DNA of 27,098 nt, taken from NCBI GenBank assembly GCA_050742975.1, contig JBOGDQ010000192.1, forward strand, positions 1 through 27,098, given 5' to 3'. The notes under the pieces were generated by a model. It did no database searches and had not been told where the DNA came from. It saw only the letters and a list, made by a program, of their open reading frames with translations. Positions within the stretch are counted from its first letter, which is position 1, and each line of letters opens with the position of its first letter. Position numbers and translations under genes: made by a program. The stretch is from JBDTGE01 sp050742975. Lineage in GTDB: Bacteria > Actinomycetota > Actinomycetes > Mycobacteriales > Jatrophihabitantaceae. Shown here piece by piece: positions 1-8,105 of this stretch.

Positions 1-1
1 C

Positions 2-763
2 GGCAAGCTGGCCGAGTCGATGAACACGCTGCTGTCGACGGTCGAGACCCAGTTCGCCGCGCGGCTGGACAGCGAGCGGCGGATGCGCCAGTTCATGGCC
101 GACGCCTCGCACGAGCTGCGCACGCCGCTGACGTCGATCCGTGGTTACGCGGAGCTGGCCCGGATGCAGCGCACCCTCGGCGGCGCGCTGGACGGAGACA
201 CGACAGCGGACAACCTGGAGCGGATCGAGTCCGAGGGCACCCGGATGTCCCGGCTGGTCGAGGACCTGCTCACCCTCGCTCGCAGCGATCAGGGCGGCGT
301 GCCCGAGATGGCCGTGGTGGACGTCAACGAACTGCTGGACGACGTCGTCGCCAGCTCGCGCGCGGCGTTCCCGCAGCGCGAGATCAGCTGTCACGACGGG
401 GCCGGGCTGACGGTCGTGGGTGATCAGGACCAGTTGCTGCGGGCGGTGCGCAACCTGGTCAGCAACGCCGCGACCCACACGAACCCCGCTGGTGCGATCG
501 ACGTGCGCGCGTTCGGGTCCGGTCCGGGTGTCGCGATCCAGGTCGTGGATCAGGGCCCCGGCCTGCCGCCCGAGGAGGCCGCGCACGTGTTCGAGCGGTT
601 CTGGCGCGCGGACAAGGCGCGGACCCGGGCCCGCGGCGGGACCGGGCTCGGGCTGGCCATCGTGGCCTCGATCGTGCAGATGCACGGCGGCACCGTGCAG
701 TTCCAGAGCACCGTCGAGGACGGCAGCACGGTCACGGTCTGGCTGCCGGCGCGAACCGCGTAG
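2..763 (+). CDS. Sensor histidine kinase, C-terminal part (5' end outside window)
   Basis: This is the cytoplasmic kinase core of a membrane two-component sensor, which would autophosphorylate on His and pass the phosphate to a response regulator presumably encoded upstream of the window. The reading frame is open from the first bases: the residues before the first Met (GKLAES-MNTLL) look like the end of a HAMP linker, so the gene continues to the left. Visible in order are the HisKA H-box (FMADASHELRTPLTSIRGY, from about base 94), the N-box (RNLVSNAATHT), the G1 box (DQGPGLPPEEA), an F-box (VFERFWR) and the G2 box (GGTGLGLAIV). All catalytic motifs are intact. The ligand cannot be inferred because the sensor domain is missing. 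hisI follows after 14 bases, but a functional link to it is not implied. Confidence 0.95.
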   Translation, partial: GKLAESMNTLLSTVETQFAARLDSERRMRQFMADASHELRTPLTSIRGYAELARMQRTLGGALDGDTTADNLERIESEGTRMSRLVEDLLTLARSDQGGVPEMAVVDVNELLDDVVASSRAAFPQREISCHDGAGLTVVGDQDQLLRAVRNLVSNAATHTNPAGAIDVRAFGSGPGVAIQVVDQGPGLPPEEAAHVFERFWRADKARTRARGGTGLGLAIVASIVQMHGGTVQFQSTVEDGSTVTVWLPARTA

Positions 764-777
764 CTCGCCGGGGAACA

Positions 778-1146
778 ATGGGCCGCATGGCACCTCGTGA
801 CAGCGCGCTCGATCCGGCAGTCGCCGCCCGCCTCAAGCGGGATGCGGCTGGCCTGGTGGTGGCGGTCGTGCAGCAGCACGACACCGGCGAGGTGCTCATG
901 GTCGCCTGGATGGATGACGAGGCGCTGCACCGCACGCTCAGCACCGGCCGCGCGACGTACTGGTCGCGCTCGCGCCAGGAGTACTGGGTCAAGGGCGAGA
1001 CGTCCGGGCACGTCCAGCACGTCAAGTCGGTCGCGCTCGACTGCGACGGCGACTCGCTGCTGGTCCAGGTCGACCAGGTCGGCGCCGCCTGCCACACCGG
1101 CGAGCGCACCTGCTTCGAGGCCGATCCGCTGACGGTGACTGCGTGA
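778..1146 (+). CDS. hisI: Phosphoribosyl-AMP cyclohydrolase
   Basis: HisI opens the purine ring of phosphoribosyl-AMP, the third step of histidine synthesis, in the cytoplasm. The 122-residue product is a normal stand-alone cyclohydrolase with no fused HisE domain. The Mg-binding Asp cluster DCDGD (residues 88-92) and the zinc ligands Cys89, Cys105 and Cys112 (in CHTGERTC) are present, as is the conserved WMDDEAL segment near residue 45. A purine-rich GGGGAA lies just before ATG 778; ATG 787 is a possible alternative start. Its stop overlaps the trpE start (GTGA), so histidine and tryptophan genes are translationally coupled here. Both pathways share phosphoribosyl chemistry, and this adjacency recurs in actinobacteria. 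Confidence 0.95.
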   Translation: MGRMAPRDSALDPAVAARLKRDAAGLVVAVVQQHDTGEVLMVAWMDDEALHRTLSTGRATYWSRSRQEYWVKGETSGHVQHVKSVALDCDGDSLLVQVDQVGAACHTGERTCFEADPLTVTA

Positions 1147-2642
1147 TCGCCCGGGAAGACCTGACCGCACTGGCGCGGACGCATCGGCTGGTCCCGATCA
1201 CGCGCACGCTGTTCGCCGACGCCGAGACGCCGGTAGGTGTGTACCGCAAGCTCGCGGCCGGGCGTCCCGGCACGTTCCTGCTCGAATCGGCCGAGCCGGG
1301 CGCGTCGTTCTCGCGCTGGTCCTTCGTCGGTGTGAACGCGGTCGCGTCGCTGTCTGTCGCCGACGGCCGGGCGGTGTGGACCGGCCCGGTGCCGGCCGGC
1401 GTGCCGGAGTCCGGTGACCCGCTCGCGGTGCTCGGCGCCGCGTGGCGGGCGATCAAGGCGCCGCGCCTACCGGGCCTGCCCCCCTTGACCGGCGGCTTCG
1501 TCGGCTATCTCGGCTATGACGTCGTGCGGTGGATCGAACGGCTGCCGGACAAGGCGATCGACGAGCTGGGCCTGCCCGAGCTGACGATGCTCCTGGTCAC
1601 CGACCTGGCCGCCGTCGATCACCACGAGTGCAGCGTCGTCCTGATCGCGAACGCACTGCTCAGCCCCGGGATGTCCAGCGACCAGCTGGACGCCGCGTAC
1701 GCCGACGCCCAGTCCCGGCTGGACGGCATGCAGGCCGCGCTGGCGACACCCGCCCTGCCCACCGTGGCGACGTTCGCGACCGTGCCGCCGATCGCGGCGA
1801 CCTCCCGCACGCCCACCGGCGAGTACCAGCCGTCGGTCGAGCAGGCGCTGGAGGCGGTCCGCGCCGGCGAGGTGTTCCAGATCCAGGTCGGCCAGCGCTT
1901 CACGGTGCAGACCACGGCCGACCCGCTCGACGTGTATCGGGTGCTCCGCACGCTCAACCCGTCCCCGTACATGTACTTCCTGCGCACGGCCGGCGTCGAC
2001 ATCGTCGGCTGCAGCCCGGAGGCGCTGGTGACGGTCAACGAGCGGCGGGCCGTCCTGCACCCGATCGCCGGCACCCGCAAGCGGGGCGCGACGGCCGAGC
2101 GCGACGCGGCCCTGGCCGCCGAGCTGGTCAGCGACCCGAAGGAACAGGCCGAACACGTGATGCTCGTCGACCTGGCGCGCAACGACCTCGGCCGAGTGTC
2201 CGCGCCGGGCACCGTGGACGTCGTCGAGTTCGGGGCGGTCGAGCGGTACAGCCACGTGTGGCACATCGTGTCGACGGTGCAGTCGCAGGTCGCGGACGGC
2301 AAGGACGCCTTCGACGTGCTCACCGCGACGTTCCCGGCCGGCACGCTGACCGGCGCGCCGAAGGTGCGCGCGATGGAGTTGATCGACGAGCTCGAACCGG
2401 TGCGACGGGGCATCTACGGCGGAGCGGTCGGCTACCTGGACGCGGCCGGCGACCTGGACATGGCGATCGCGATCCGTACCGCGGTGATGCGCGACGGCGT
2501 GGCCCACGTGCAGGCCGCGGCGGGGATCGTCGCCGACAGCGTGCCCGCGCTGGAGGAGCAGGAGACCGAGAACAAGGCGCGGGCGGTGCTGCAGGCGATC
2601 GCGACGGCCGAGACGCTGCGCCCGGTGGCCCGCGATGCGTGA
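1143..2642 (+). CDS. trpE: Anthranilate synthase component I
   Basis: TrpE converts chorismate to anthranilate using ammonia from the glutamine amidotransferase subunit TrpG, which is not in this window. The 499-residue length is usual. The N-terminal LLES motif (FLLESAEPG, about residue 43), part of the tryptophan feedback site, is kept, so allosteric inhibition by Trp is expected. The chorismate-binding C-terminal half shows PIAGTRKRG, DPKEQAEHVMLVDLARNDLG, a FPAGTLTGAPK segment and EEQETENKA. The start is GTG 1143, overlapping the hisI stop. The 3' end overlaps the next gene by 8 bases. The motifs favour TrpE over PabB, as does the Trp-gene context. Confidence 0.96.
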   Translation: MIAREDLTALARTHRLVPITRTLFADAETPVGVYRKLAAGRPGTFLLESAEPGASFSRWSFVGVNAVASLSVADGRAVWTGPVPAGVPESGDPLAVLGAAWRAIKAPRLPGLPPLTGGFVGYLGYDVVRWIERLPDKAIDELGLPELTMLLVTDLAAVDHHECSVVLIANALLSPGMSSDQLDAAYADAQSRLDGMQAALATPALPTVATFATVPPIAATSRTPTGEYQPSVEQALEAVRAGEVFQIQVGQRFTVQTTADPLDVYRVLRTLNPSPYMYFLRTAGVDIVGCSPEALVTVNERRAVLHPIAGTRKRGATAERDAALAAELVSDPKEQAEHVMLVDLARNDLGRVSAPGTVDVVEFGAVERYSHVWHIVSTVQSQVADGKDAFDVLTATFPAGTLTGAPKVRAMELIDELEPVRRGIYGGAVGYLDAAGDLDMAIAIRTAVMRDGVAHVQAAAGIVADSVPALEEQETENKARAVLQAIATAETLRPVARDA

Positions 2643-3246
2643 GCGCGGCGAGTACGGCCTGGCCCTGCTCGTGCTGCTGATCGGCGCGGCCGGCGCTCTG
2701 CTGATCTCGACGCGCAACTGGCAGAGCGTGCTGACGCCGCGGCCGCGCCCGTTCGGCGACGACGTGCTGCACCTGAACGGCCGCACCGTCGATGCAGCCC
2801 CCACCGCCCTCGCCCTGGTCGCGCTCGCCGGCGTGATCGCGGTGATCGCGACGCGCGGGCTGATCCGCCAGATCATCGGCACCGTCATCGCGCTGGCCGG
2901 GCTGTTGCTGATCTGGCGCTCGCTGGCCGACCTCGGCGCGGTGAGCGCCTCGCGGGCGCGCTCGCTCGTCGAGGACCGGCACTCCGGCGTCGAGGTCGGC
3001 GCCGCCCACATCAGCGTGACCTCCGCGTGGGCGGTGACGTCCGCGGTGTGCGGTGCGCTGGTGCTCGTCGCCGGGCTACTCGTCGCGCTGCGCGGGCATC
3101 GCTGGGGTGTGATGTCCGCCAAGTACGAGGCGCCGTCCGCGCGCGCGCCCGCAGCGGATGCCGAGCAGGCCCGGGCGCGGGCCGACGCGTCGATGTGGTC
3201 GGCCCTGGACCGCGGCGACGACCCCACCCAGGCCGATCCGGAATGA
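2635..3246 (+). CDS. Trp-operon-associated integral membrane protein (TIGR02234/PF09534-like)
   Basis: This is a 203-residue membrane protein of the family found between trpE and trpC in many actinobacteria; Rv1610 of M. tuberculosis has the same position, as I recall. Its function is unknown; a role in Trp-pathway assembly or aromatic transport is only a guess. About four hydrophobic segments are visible: near residues 8-26, 58-76, 80-98 and 124-146. The cytoplasmic tail is charged and Ala-rich and ends with MWSALDRGDDPT, a tail motif that I associate with this family. The ATG at 2635 lies inside the end of trpE, so translation is coupled. Confidence 0.85.
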   Translation: MRERGEYGLALLVLLIGAAGALLISTRNWQSVLTPRPRPFGDDVLHLNGRTVDAAPTALALVALAGVIAVIATRGLIRQIIGTVIALAGLLLIWRSLADLGAVSASRARSLVEDRHSGVEVGAAHISVTSAWAVTSAVCGALVLVAGLLVALRGHRWGVMSAKYEAPSARAPAADAEQARARADASMWSALDRGDDPTQADPE

Positions 3247-3301
3247 CCGGTTACCCTCAATGCGCACGCTTTTGCAGGACGAGTGTCGGGAGGCGCCCGC
3301 G

Positions 3302-4114
3302 GTGAGCAATCTGCTCGACGAGATCGTCGCGGGAGTCCGCGAAGACGTCGCAGCTCGCCAGGTCGCGCTCCCGCTGGACGACATCAAGGCCCAGGCGGCG
3401 ACGGCACCACCCGCCCTCGATGCGCTCGCCGCGCTGCGCGCGCCCGGCGTGGGCGTGATCGCCGAGGTCAAGCGCCGCAGCCCGTCCAAGGGGGCGCTGG
3501 CCAACATCGCCGATCCGGCGCACCTGGCCGGCCAGTACCAGGCCGGTGGCGCGCGCATGATCAGCGTGCTGACGGAGGAGCGCTGCTTCGATGGCTCGCT
3601 GGCCGACCTCGATACGGTGCGCGCAGCGGTGCGGATTCCCGTGCTGCGCAAGGACTTCATCGTCGGCTCGTACCAGGTGCACGAGGCCCGCGCGCACGGT
3701 GCCGACGTCGTCCTGCTCATCGTGGCCGCGCTGGACCAGAACGCGCTGATCGGGCTGCTCGAGCGGACCGAGTCTCTCGGCATGACCGCCCTCGTCGAGG
3801 CGCACACGGAGGACGAGGCGTCGCGCGCGGTCGACGCCGGGGCGAGGGTCATCGGCATCAACGCGCGCAACCTGCGCACGCTGGAGGTCGACCGGTCGAC
3901 GTTCGAGCGCATCGCGCCCGGACTGCCCAGCGAGATCGTCAAGATCGCCGAGTCCGGCGTGCGGGGACCGCTCGACCTGATCGAGTACGCGGCTGCCGGT
4001 GCGGACGCGGTGCTGGTGGGCGAGGGCCTGGTCACGCACAGCGACCCGCGTCAGGCGCTGGCCGAACTCGTGACGGCCGGCGCCCACCCGGCCACGCCCC
4101 GCACCGCCCGCTGA
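3302..4114 (+). CDS. trpC: Indole-3-glycerol phosphate synthase
   Basis: TrpC closes the indole ring, converting carboxyphenylamino-deoxyribulose phosphate to indole-3-glycerol phosphate. I place the start at GTG 3302 (270 residues): GGGAGG at 3288-3293 sits 8 bases upstream, and the N-terminus SNLLDEIVAGVREDVAARQ matches the family. An ATG at 3260 in the same frame would add 14 residues, and a longer open frame reaches back into the preceding gene; both look non-coding. Family motifs visible are IAEVKRRSPSKG, VLTEERCFDGS, LRKDFIV, GINARNL and AESGV, so the TIM-barrel active site is complete. The protein is single-function, not fused to TrpF. The next gene is convergent, only 9 bases away. 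Confidence 0.95.
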   Translation: MSNLLDEIVAGVREDVAARQVALPLDDIKAQAATAPPALDALAALRAPGVGVIAEVKRRSPSKGALANIADPAHLAGQYQAGGARMISVLTEERCFDGSLADLDTVRAAVRIPVLRKDFIVGSYQVHEARAHGADVVLLIVAALDQNALIGLLERTESLGMTALVEAHTEDEASRAVDAGARVIGINARNLRTLEVDRSTFERIAPGLPSEIVKIAESGVRGPLDLIEYAAAGADAVLVGEGLVTHSDPRQALAELVTAGAHPATPRTAR

Positions 4115-4123
4115 CGGCGCGTC

Positions 4124-4849
4124 TCAGTGCTCGGCGGCTGACCGGAACTGCAGCGTGACCGCGCCCGCGTCGTCCACGTCGACAATGCCGATCTGCAGCA
4201 CCATCGCCAGGGTGTCGTTGTCGGCCCACACGCACGGCGTGAACGAGGTCCCGTTCTTGATCGCCTGCGAGCACTGCAGCGCGCCACCGAGCTGGCCGGG
4301 GCCGATCGCCCTGGGCACGCTCGCGCCCGCACCGGACATCACCTCGGTGACCACGGCGTCCGATCCGGCCGAGGCGAGCAGCTGGCGGATGCTCGCGCTG
4401 TCGGCGGCGCTGAAGCCGAGGAACACGATCGTCGGACCGGCGTTCGGGCCCAGACCGTAGACGCCGACCTTGGCCGAGTCGAGCGCGCCCTGGATCGGCC
4501 CCAGCGAGCCGAGCTGGCTGCCCAGCATCGCTTCGATCGACTGCCCGTCGATCGAGCGGATCAGCTGATAGTTGCCGGCCATGTCCGGCAGGCTGATCGT
4601 CCGGCGGCTGCGGTCGGTGTTGCTGCCGAGGACGCCTACCAGCGCGATGATTCCCGCGGCGACCAGGGCGATGGCGAGCACGCCGGCGGCGACGAGCCGG
4701 GCGCGCGGTACCGGCGGTAGCGCCCGGGGCTCGGGCGCCGCATACCCGGGCGCCTGCTGCTGGCCGAGCAGCGCGATCGCCTCGTCGGGGCGCAGCGGGC
4801 CGATGCGAGACTCGGGCGGCCCGAACGCCGGCGGCGGCTGGTACTCCAC
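4124..4849 (-). CDS. Unknown single-pass membrane protein, antisense between trpC and trpB
   Basis: I do not recognise this 241-residue protein. It has a Pro-rich cytoplasmic N-terminus (QPPPAFGPPE...), one transmembrane helix at about residues 52-75, and an extracytoplasmic domain with two Cys (in LQCSQAI and FTPCVWAD) that could form a disulfide. The outer domain contains MAGNYQLIRSIDGQSIE and a hydrophobic strand VFLGFSAADS. The pattern resembles the many Pro-rich N-terminus, single-helix, outer-domain proteins of actinobacteria. The start is GTG 4849, six bases after a minus-strand TAGCCT -10 box, so the message is probably leaderless. The coding strand has normal high-GC composition for this window. 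Its position splits the trp cluster into two transcription units. Confidence 0.8.
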   Translation of the reverse strand: MEYQPPPAFGPPESRIGPLRPDEAIALLGQQQAPGYAAPEPRALPPVPRARLVAAGVLAIALVAAGIIALVGVLGSNTDRSRRTISLPDMAGNYQLIRSIDGQSIEAMLGSQLGSLGPIQGALDSAKVGVYGLGPNAGPTIVFLGFSAADSASIRQLLASAGSDAVVTEVMSGAGASVPRAIGPGQLGGALQCSQAIKNGTSFTPCVWADNDTLAMVLQIGIVDVDDAGAVTLQFRSAAEH

Positions 4850-4855
4850 CTCATC

Positions 4856-4861
4856 AGGCTA
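4856..4861 (-). promoter_or_regulatory. -10 box of the antisense membrane-protein gene
   Basis: On the minus strand TAGCCT is followed by six bases (GATGAG) and then GTG 4849. A TANNNT element this close to a start codon is the usual layout of leaderless actinobacterial genes. It diverges from the trpB-side -10 box at 4893. Confidence 0.55.
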
Positions 4862-4882
4862 AGCCGCTCCCGACGCGGCAGC

Positions 4883-4902
4883 GCCGAGCCGGTAGGCTCG
4901 GC
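4883..4902. promoter_or_regulatory. Perfect palindrome in the divergent trpB promoter region (candidate operator)
   Basis: GCCGAGCC, a GGTA spacer and GGCTCGGC form a perfect 8+8 inverted repeat. It overlaps the rightward -10 box (TAGGCT, 4893-4898) and lies 22 bases from the leftward one. A bound regulator could occlude the trpBA promoter; alternatively it is just a hairpin in the DNA. No regulator gene is nearby. Confidence 0.45.
4893..4898 (+). promoter_or_regulatory. -10 box for the trpB leader transcript
   Basis: TAGGCT is followed by six bases and ATG 4905, so transcription would begin at or next to this ATG. A weak -35 candidate (CCCGAC, 4869-4874) lies 18 bases upstream. It supplies trpBA with its own promoter, needed because the antisense gene separates trpB from trpC. 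Confidence 0.55.
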
Positions 4903-4904
4903 CC

Positions 4905-4946
4905 ATGCGATTAGCTCTGGTGCGCGATGGGCGATGGCGCGGGTGA
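4905..4946 (+). CDS. Candidate 13-codon leader peptide upstream of trpB
   Basis: The short frame reads M-R-L-A-L-V-R-D-G-R-W-R-G then TGA. It begins at the expected +1 of the promoter above, so it would be translated from a leaderless message. One Trp codon (TGG, 4935-4937) lies three codons before the stop, directly before a small GC hairpin (GCGGG 4939-4943 with CCCGC 4953-4957). Codon 3 is TTA, rare in this genome. A leader peptide sensing charged Trp-tRNA is the attractive reading, but a single Trp codon is weak compared with classical trp leaders and no U-run terminator is seen. It may simply be an untranslated 5' region. Confidence 0.35.
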   Translation: MRLALVRDGRWRG

Positions 4947-4989
4947 GCTGTCCCCGCCCCCGTCGTTAGTCCTGCTCTGGAGCCGTGCC

Positions 4990-6179
<1,190 letters not shown>

Positions 6180-6183
<4 letters not shown>

Positions 6184-6977
6184 GCGCGCTGTCCGACGTG
6201 CTGGCCAGGGCGAAGGCCGAGGGCCGGGCGGCGCTGATCGGATACCTGCCGGTCGGCTTCCCGTCCGTCGACCTGTCGATCGACGCGATGCGGGCGATGG
6301 TGGCCGGCGGCGTGGACGTCGTCGAGGTCGGCGTCCCGTACAGCGACCCGGTGATGGACGGGCCGACGATCCAGGCCGCGGCCGAGCCGGCCGTGCGGGC
6401 CGGCGTGAACCTGGCTGATGCCCTGCGTGCCGTGGCCACCGTGGTCGAGGCGGGTGCGGTCGCGGTGATCATGTCGTACTGGAATCCCATCGACCGATAC
6501 GGCGTGGCGCGGTTCGCGGCCGACCTCGCCGCGGCCGGGGGAGCGGGCGCGATCACGCCGGACCTGATCCCGGAGGAGGCCGCGCAGTGGCTGACGTCCT
6601 CCGACACGCACCAGTTGGACCGCGTCTTCCTGGTCGCGCCGTCGTCCACCGACGCCCGGATCAGCTCGACTGCCGCAGCCTCGCGCGGGTTCGTCTACGC
6701 TGCCTCGACGATGGGGGTGACCGGCGCACGGGCGTCTGTCGGTGGTGCCGCGGAGTCGTTGGTCGGCCGGGTGCGAATCCTGGCCCCGGACATCGCGGTG
6801 TGCGTCGGGCTCGGTGTCTCGGACGGCGACCAGGCGGCCGAGGTCGCCGCCTTCGCCGACGGGGTGATCGTCGGTTCGGCGTTCGTCCGCAGGCTGCTCG
6901 ACAGCCCCGACCGGGCCGGAGTCGCCGCGGTCCGCGAGCTGGCGGCCGAGCTGGCCGCCGGCGTGCGCCGGGGCTGA
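6180..6977 (+). CDS. trpA: Tryptophan synthase alpha subunit
   Basis: TrpA cleaves indole-3-glycerol phosphate to indole and glyceraldehyde-3-phosphate and hands indole to TrpB. The 265-residue product carries both catalytic acids: Glu49 in VDVVEVGVPYSDP and Asp60 in VMDGPTIQ. Also present are IGYLPVGFPS near the N-terminus, MSYWNPIDRYG and DLIPEEA. The GTG start overlaps the trpB stop, so the two subunits are translationally coupled. It is the last gene of the trp block; lgt, which directly follows trpA in M. tuberculosis, here lies about 1.1 kb downstream beyond an inserted antisense oxidoreductase gene. Confidence 0.96.
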
Positions 6978-7005
6978 GCTCACCGCTGGGGATAACGGCT
7001 GACCG

Positions 7006-7052
7006 GATTGTGCAACTCTGACCGCCCTGACGCCGCCAGAGGTTGCACAATC
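7006..7052. terminator. Inverted repeat between convergent trpA and quinone oxidoreductase gene
   Basis: GATTGTGCAA-CTCTG (7006-7020) pairs with CAGAG-G-TTGCACAATC (7037-7052): 15 base pairs with one bulged G and a 16-base loop. It sits between two gene ends, so a bidirectional transcription stop is likely. There is no U tract on either strand, as is common for actinobacterial terminators. Confidence 0.55.
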
Positions 7053-7067
7053 GGGCGCGCGCCGGCG

Positions 7068-8054
7068 CTACGGGACGATCAGGAGCTTGCCCGTGGTGCG
7101 CCGGCCCTCCAGATCACGGTAGGCATCGGCCGCCCGCTCCATCGGGTACCGGCCGCCTATGGCGATGTGCAGGGAATCGTCGGCGATCGCGGCGAACAGC
7201 TCACAGGTGCGCCAGGTCAGCTCGTCGCGGGTGGCGACGTGGTGCACGATCGTCGGCCGGGTGACGAACAGCGAGCCCCCGGAGTTCAGCCGCTGCAGGT
7301 CGAACGGCGGCACCTGCCCGCTGGCACCGCCGAACAGGGCCAGCGTCCCGCGCGGGCGCAGCGAGGCGAGCGAGGCGTCGAAGGTCGCCTTCCCGACGCC
7401 GTCGTACACCACGTGCACCCCGCCGCCGGACGCAGCGCGAACCGCGTCGGCGAGCTCGGACACCTCGTCGTAACGGATCACCTCGTCGGCACCGGCCGAC
7501 CGCGCTACCTGTTCCTTCTCCGCGCTGCCGACCGTCGCGACGACGTGCGCGCCCTTCGTCTTCGCCAGCTGCACCAGCAGCTGCCCCACCCCGCCCCCGG
7601 CCGCGTGCACGAGCACCTCGTTGCCCGGCTGCACGGGGAAGGTCGAGTTGGTCAGGTAGTGCGCGGTGATGCCCTGCAGCATCGCGCCGGCAGCGATGTC
7701 CGGAGCCACCGACGCGGGGACCGGCACCGCCGTCGCGGCCTCGAACACGGCCAGCGCCGCGTGCGTTCCGTTACCGGCCTCGGCCGTCGCCACCACGTCG
7801 CCGACCGATACTGAGTCCACCCCAGCGCCGGTCGCGAGCACCCGTCCCGCGCACTCCATGCCGAGCACGAACGGCGGGTCGGTGGGGTAGACGCCCTGGC
7901 GCCGGTACACGTCGATGAAGTTGACGCCGGACGCCGCGACCTCGACCAGCACCTGCGTGGGGCCGACCTCCGGAACCGGAACGTCCTGCACCTGCAGCAC
8001 ATCCGGATCACCGTGGGCCGTCACGACAACAGCGCGCATCGTCTGTGCAGTCAT
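7068..8054 (-). CDS. Zinc-free NADPH:quinone oxidoreductase (MDR superfamily)
   Basis: This 328-residue protein is a medium-chain dehydrogenase of the quinone oxidoreductase class, likely a cytoplasmic NADPH-dependent reductase of quinones or enones. It shows GVNFIDVYRRQGVYP, the NADPH-binding HAAGGGVGQLLVQLAK Rossmann segment, AGADEVIRYDE and the C-terminal RRTTGKLLIVP. The structural and catalytic zinc cysteines of alcohol dehydrogenases are absent, fitting quinone reductases. I choose ATG 8054 (MTAQTMRAVVVTAHGD) because a minus-strand TACGTT -10 box ends seven bases before it; Met at 8039 is an alternative start. It is divergent from lgt with only 51 bases between starts. Confidence 0.9.
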   Translation of the reverse strand: MTAQTMRAVVVTAHGDPDVLQVQDVPVPEVGPTQVLVEVAASGVNFIDVYRRQGVYPTDPPFVLGMECAGRVLATGAGVDSVSVGDVVATAEAGNGTHAALAVFEAATAVPVPASVAPDIAAGAMLQGITAHYLTNSTFPVQPGNEVLVHAAGGGVGQLLVQLAKTKGAHVVATVGSAEKEQVARSAGADEVIRYDEVSELADAVRAASGGGVHVVYDGVGKATFDASLASLRPRGTLALFGGASGQVPPFDLQRLNSGGSLFVTRPTIVHHVATRDELTWRTCELFAAIADDSLHIAIGGRYPMERAADAYRDLEGRRTTGKLLIVP

Positions 8055-8061
8055 GCGATCC

Positions 8062-8067
8062 AACGTA
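8062..8067 (-). promoter_or_regulatory. -10 box of the quinone oxidoreductase gene
   Basis: TACGTT on the minus strand is followed by seven bases and ATG 8054, indicating a leaderless message. It diverges from the lgt promoter. Confidence 0.5.
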
Positions 8068-8093
8068 GTCGGCGGACCCGGTGCTGCGGCGGC

Positions 8094-8099
8094 TACCGT
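8094..8099 (+). promoter_or_regulatory. -10 box of lgt
   Basis: TACCGT is followed by six bases (GAACCC) and GTG 8106, the layout of a leaderless start. No convincing -35 hexamer is visible. Confidence 0.5.
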
Positions 8100-8105
8100 G
8101 AACCC

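Noticed and set aside
1467..3260. 597-codon open frame on the minus strand across trpE and the membrane protein gene
   Set aside because: It is the complement of well-supported genes; the Arg/Ala/Gly-rich product has no domain. Such antisense frames are expected in very GC-rich DNA.
3158..3301. Upstream extension of trpC overlapping the membrane protein gene
   Set aside because: The extension is Arg/Pro-rich out-of-frame translation of the upstream gene, while GTG 3302 has a good ribosome site and the family N-terminus.
4911..4913. TTA codon in the leader ORF as a sign of bldA-type control
   Set aside because: That control is known for Streptomyces; one TTA in a doubtful 13-codon frame is not evidence, and TTA also occurs in pdxS here.
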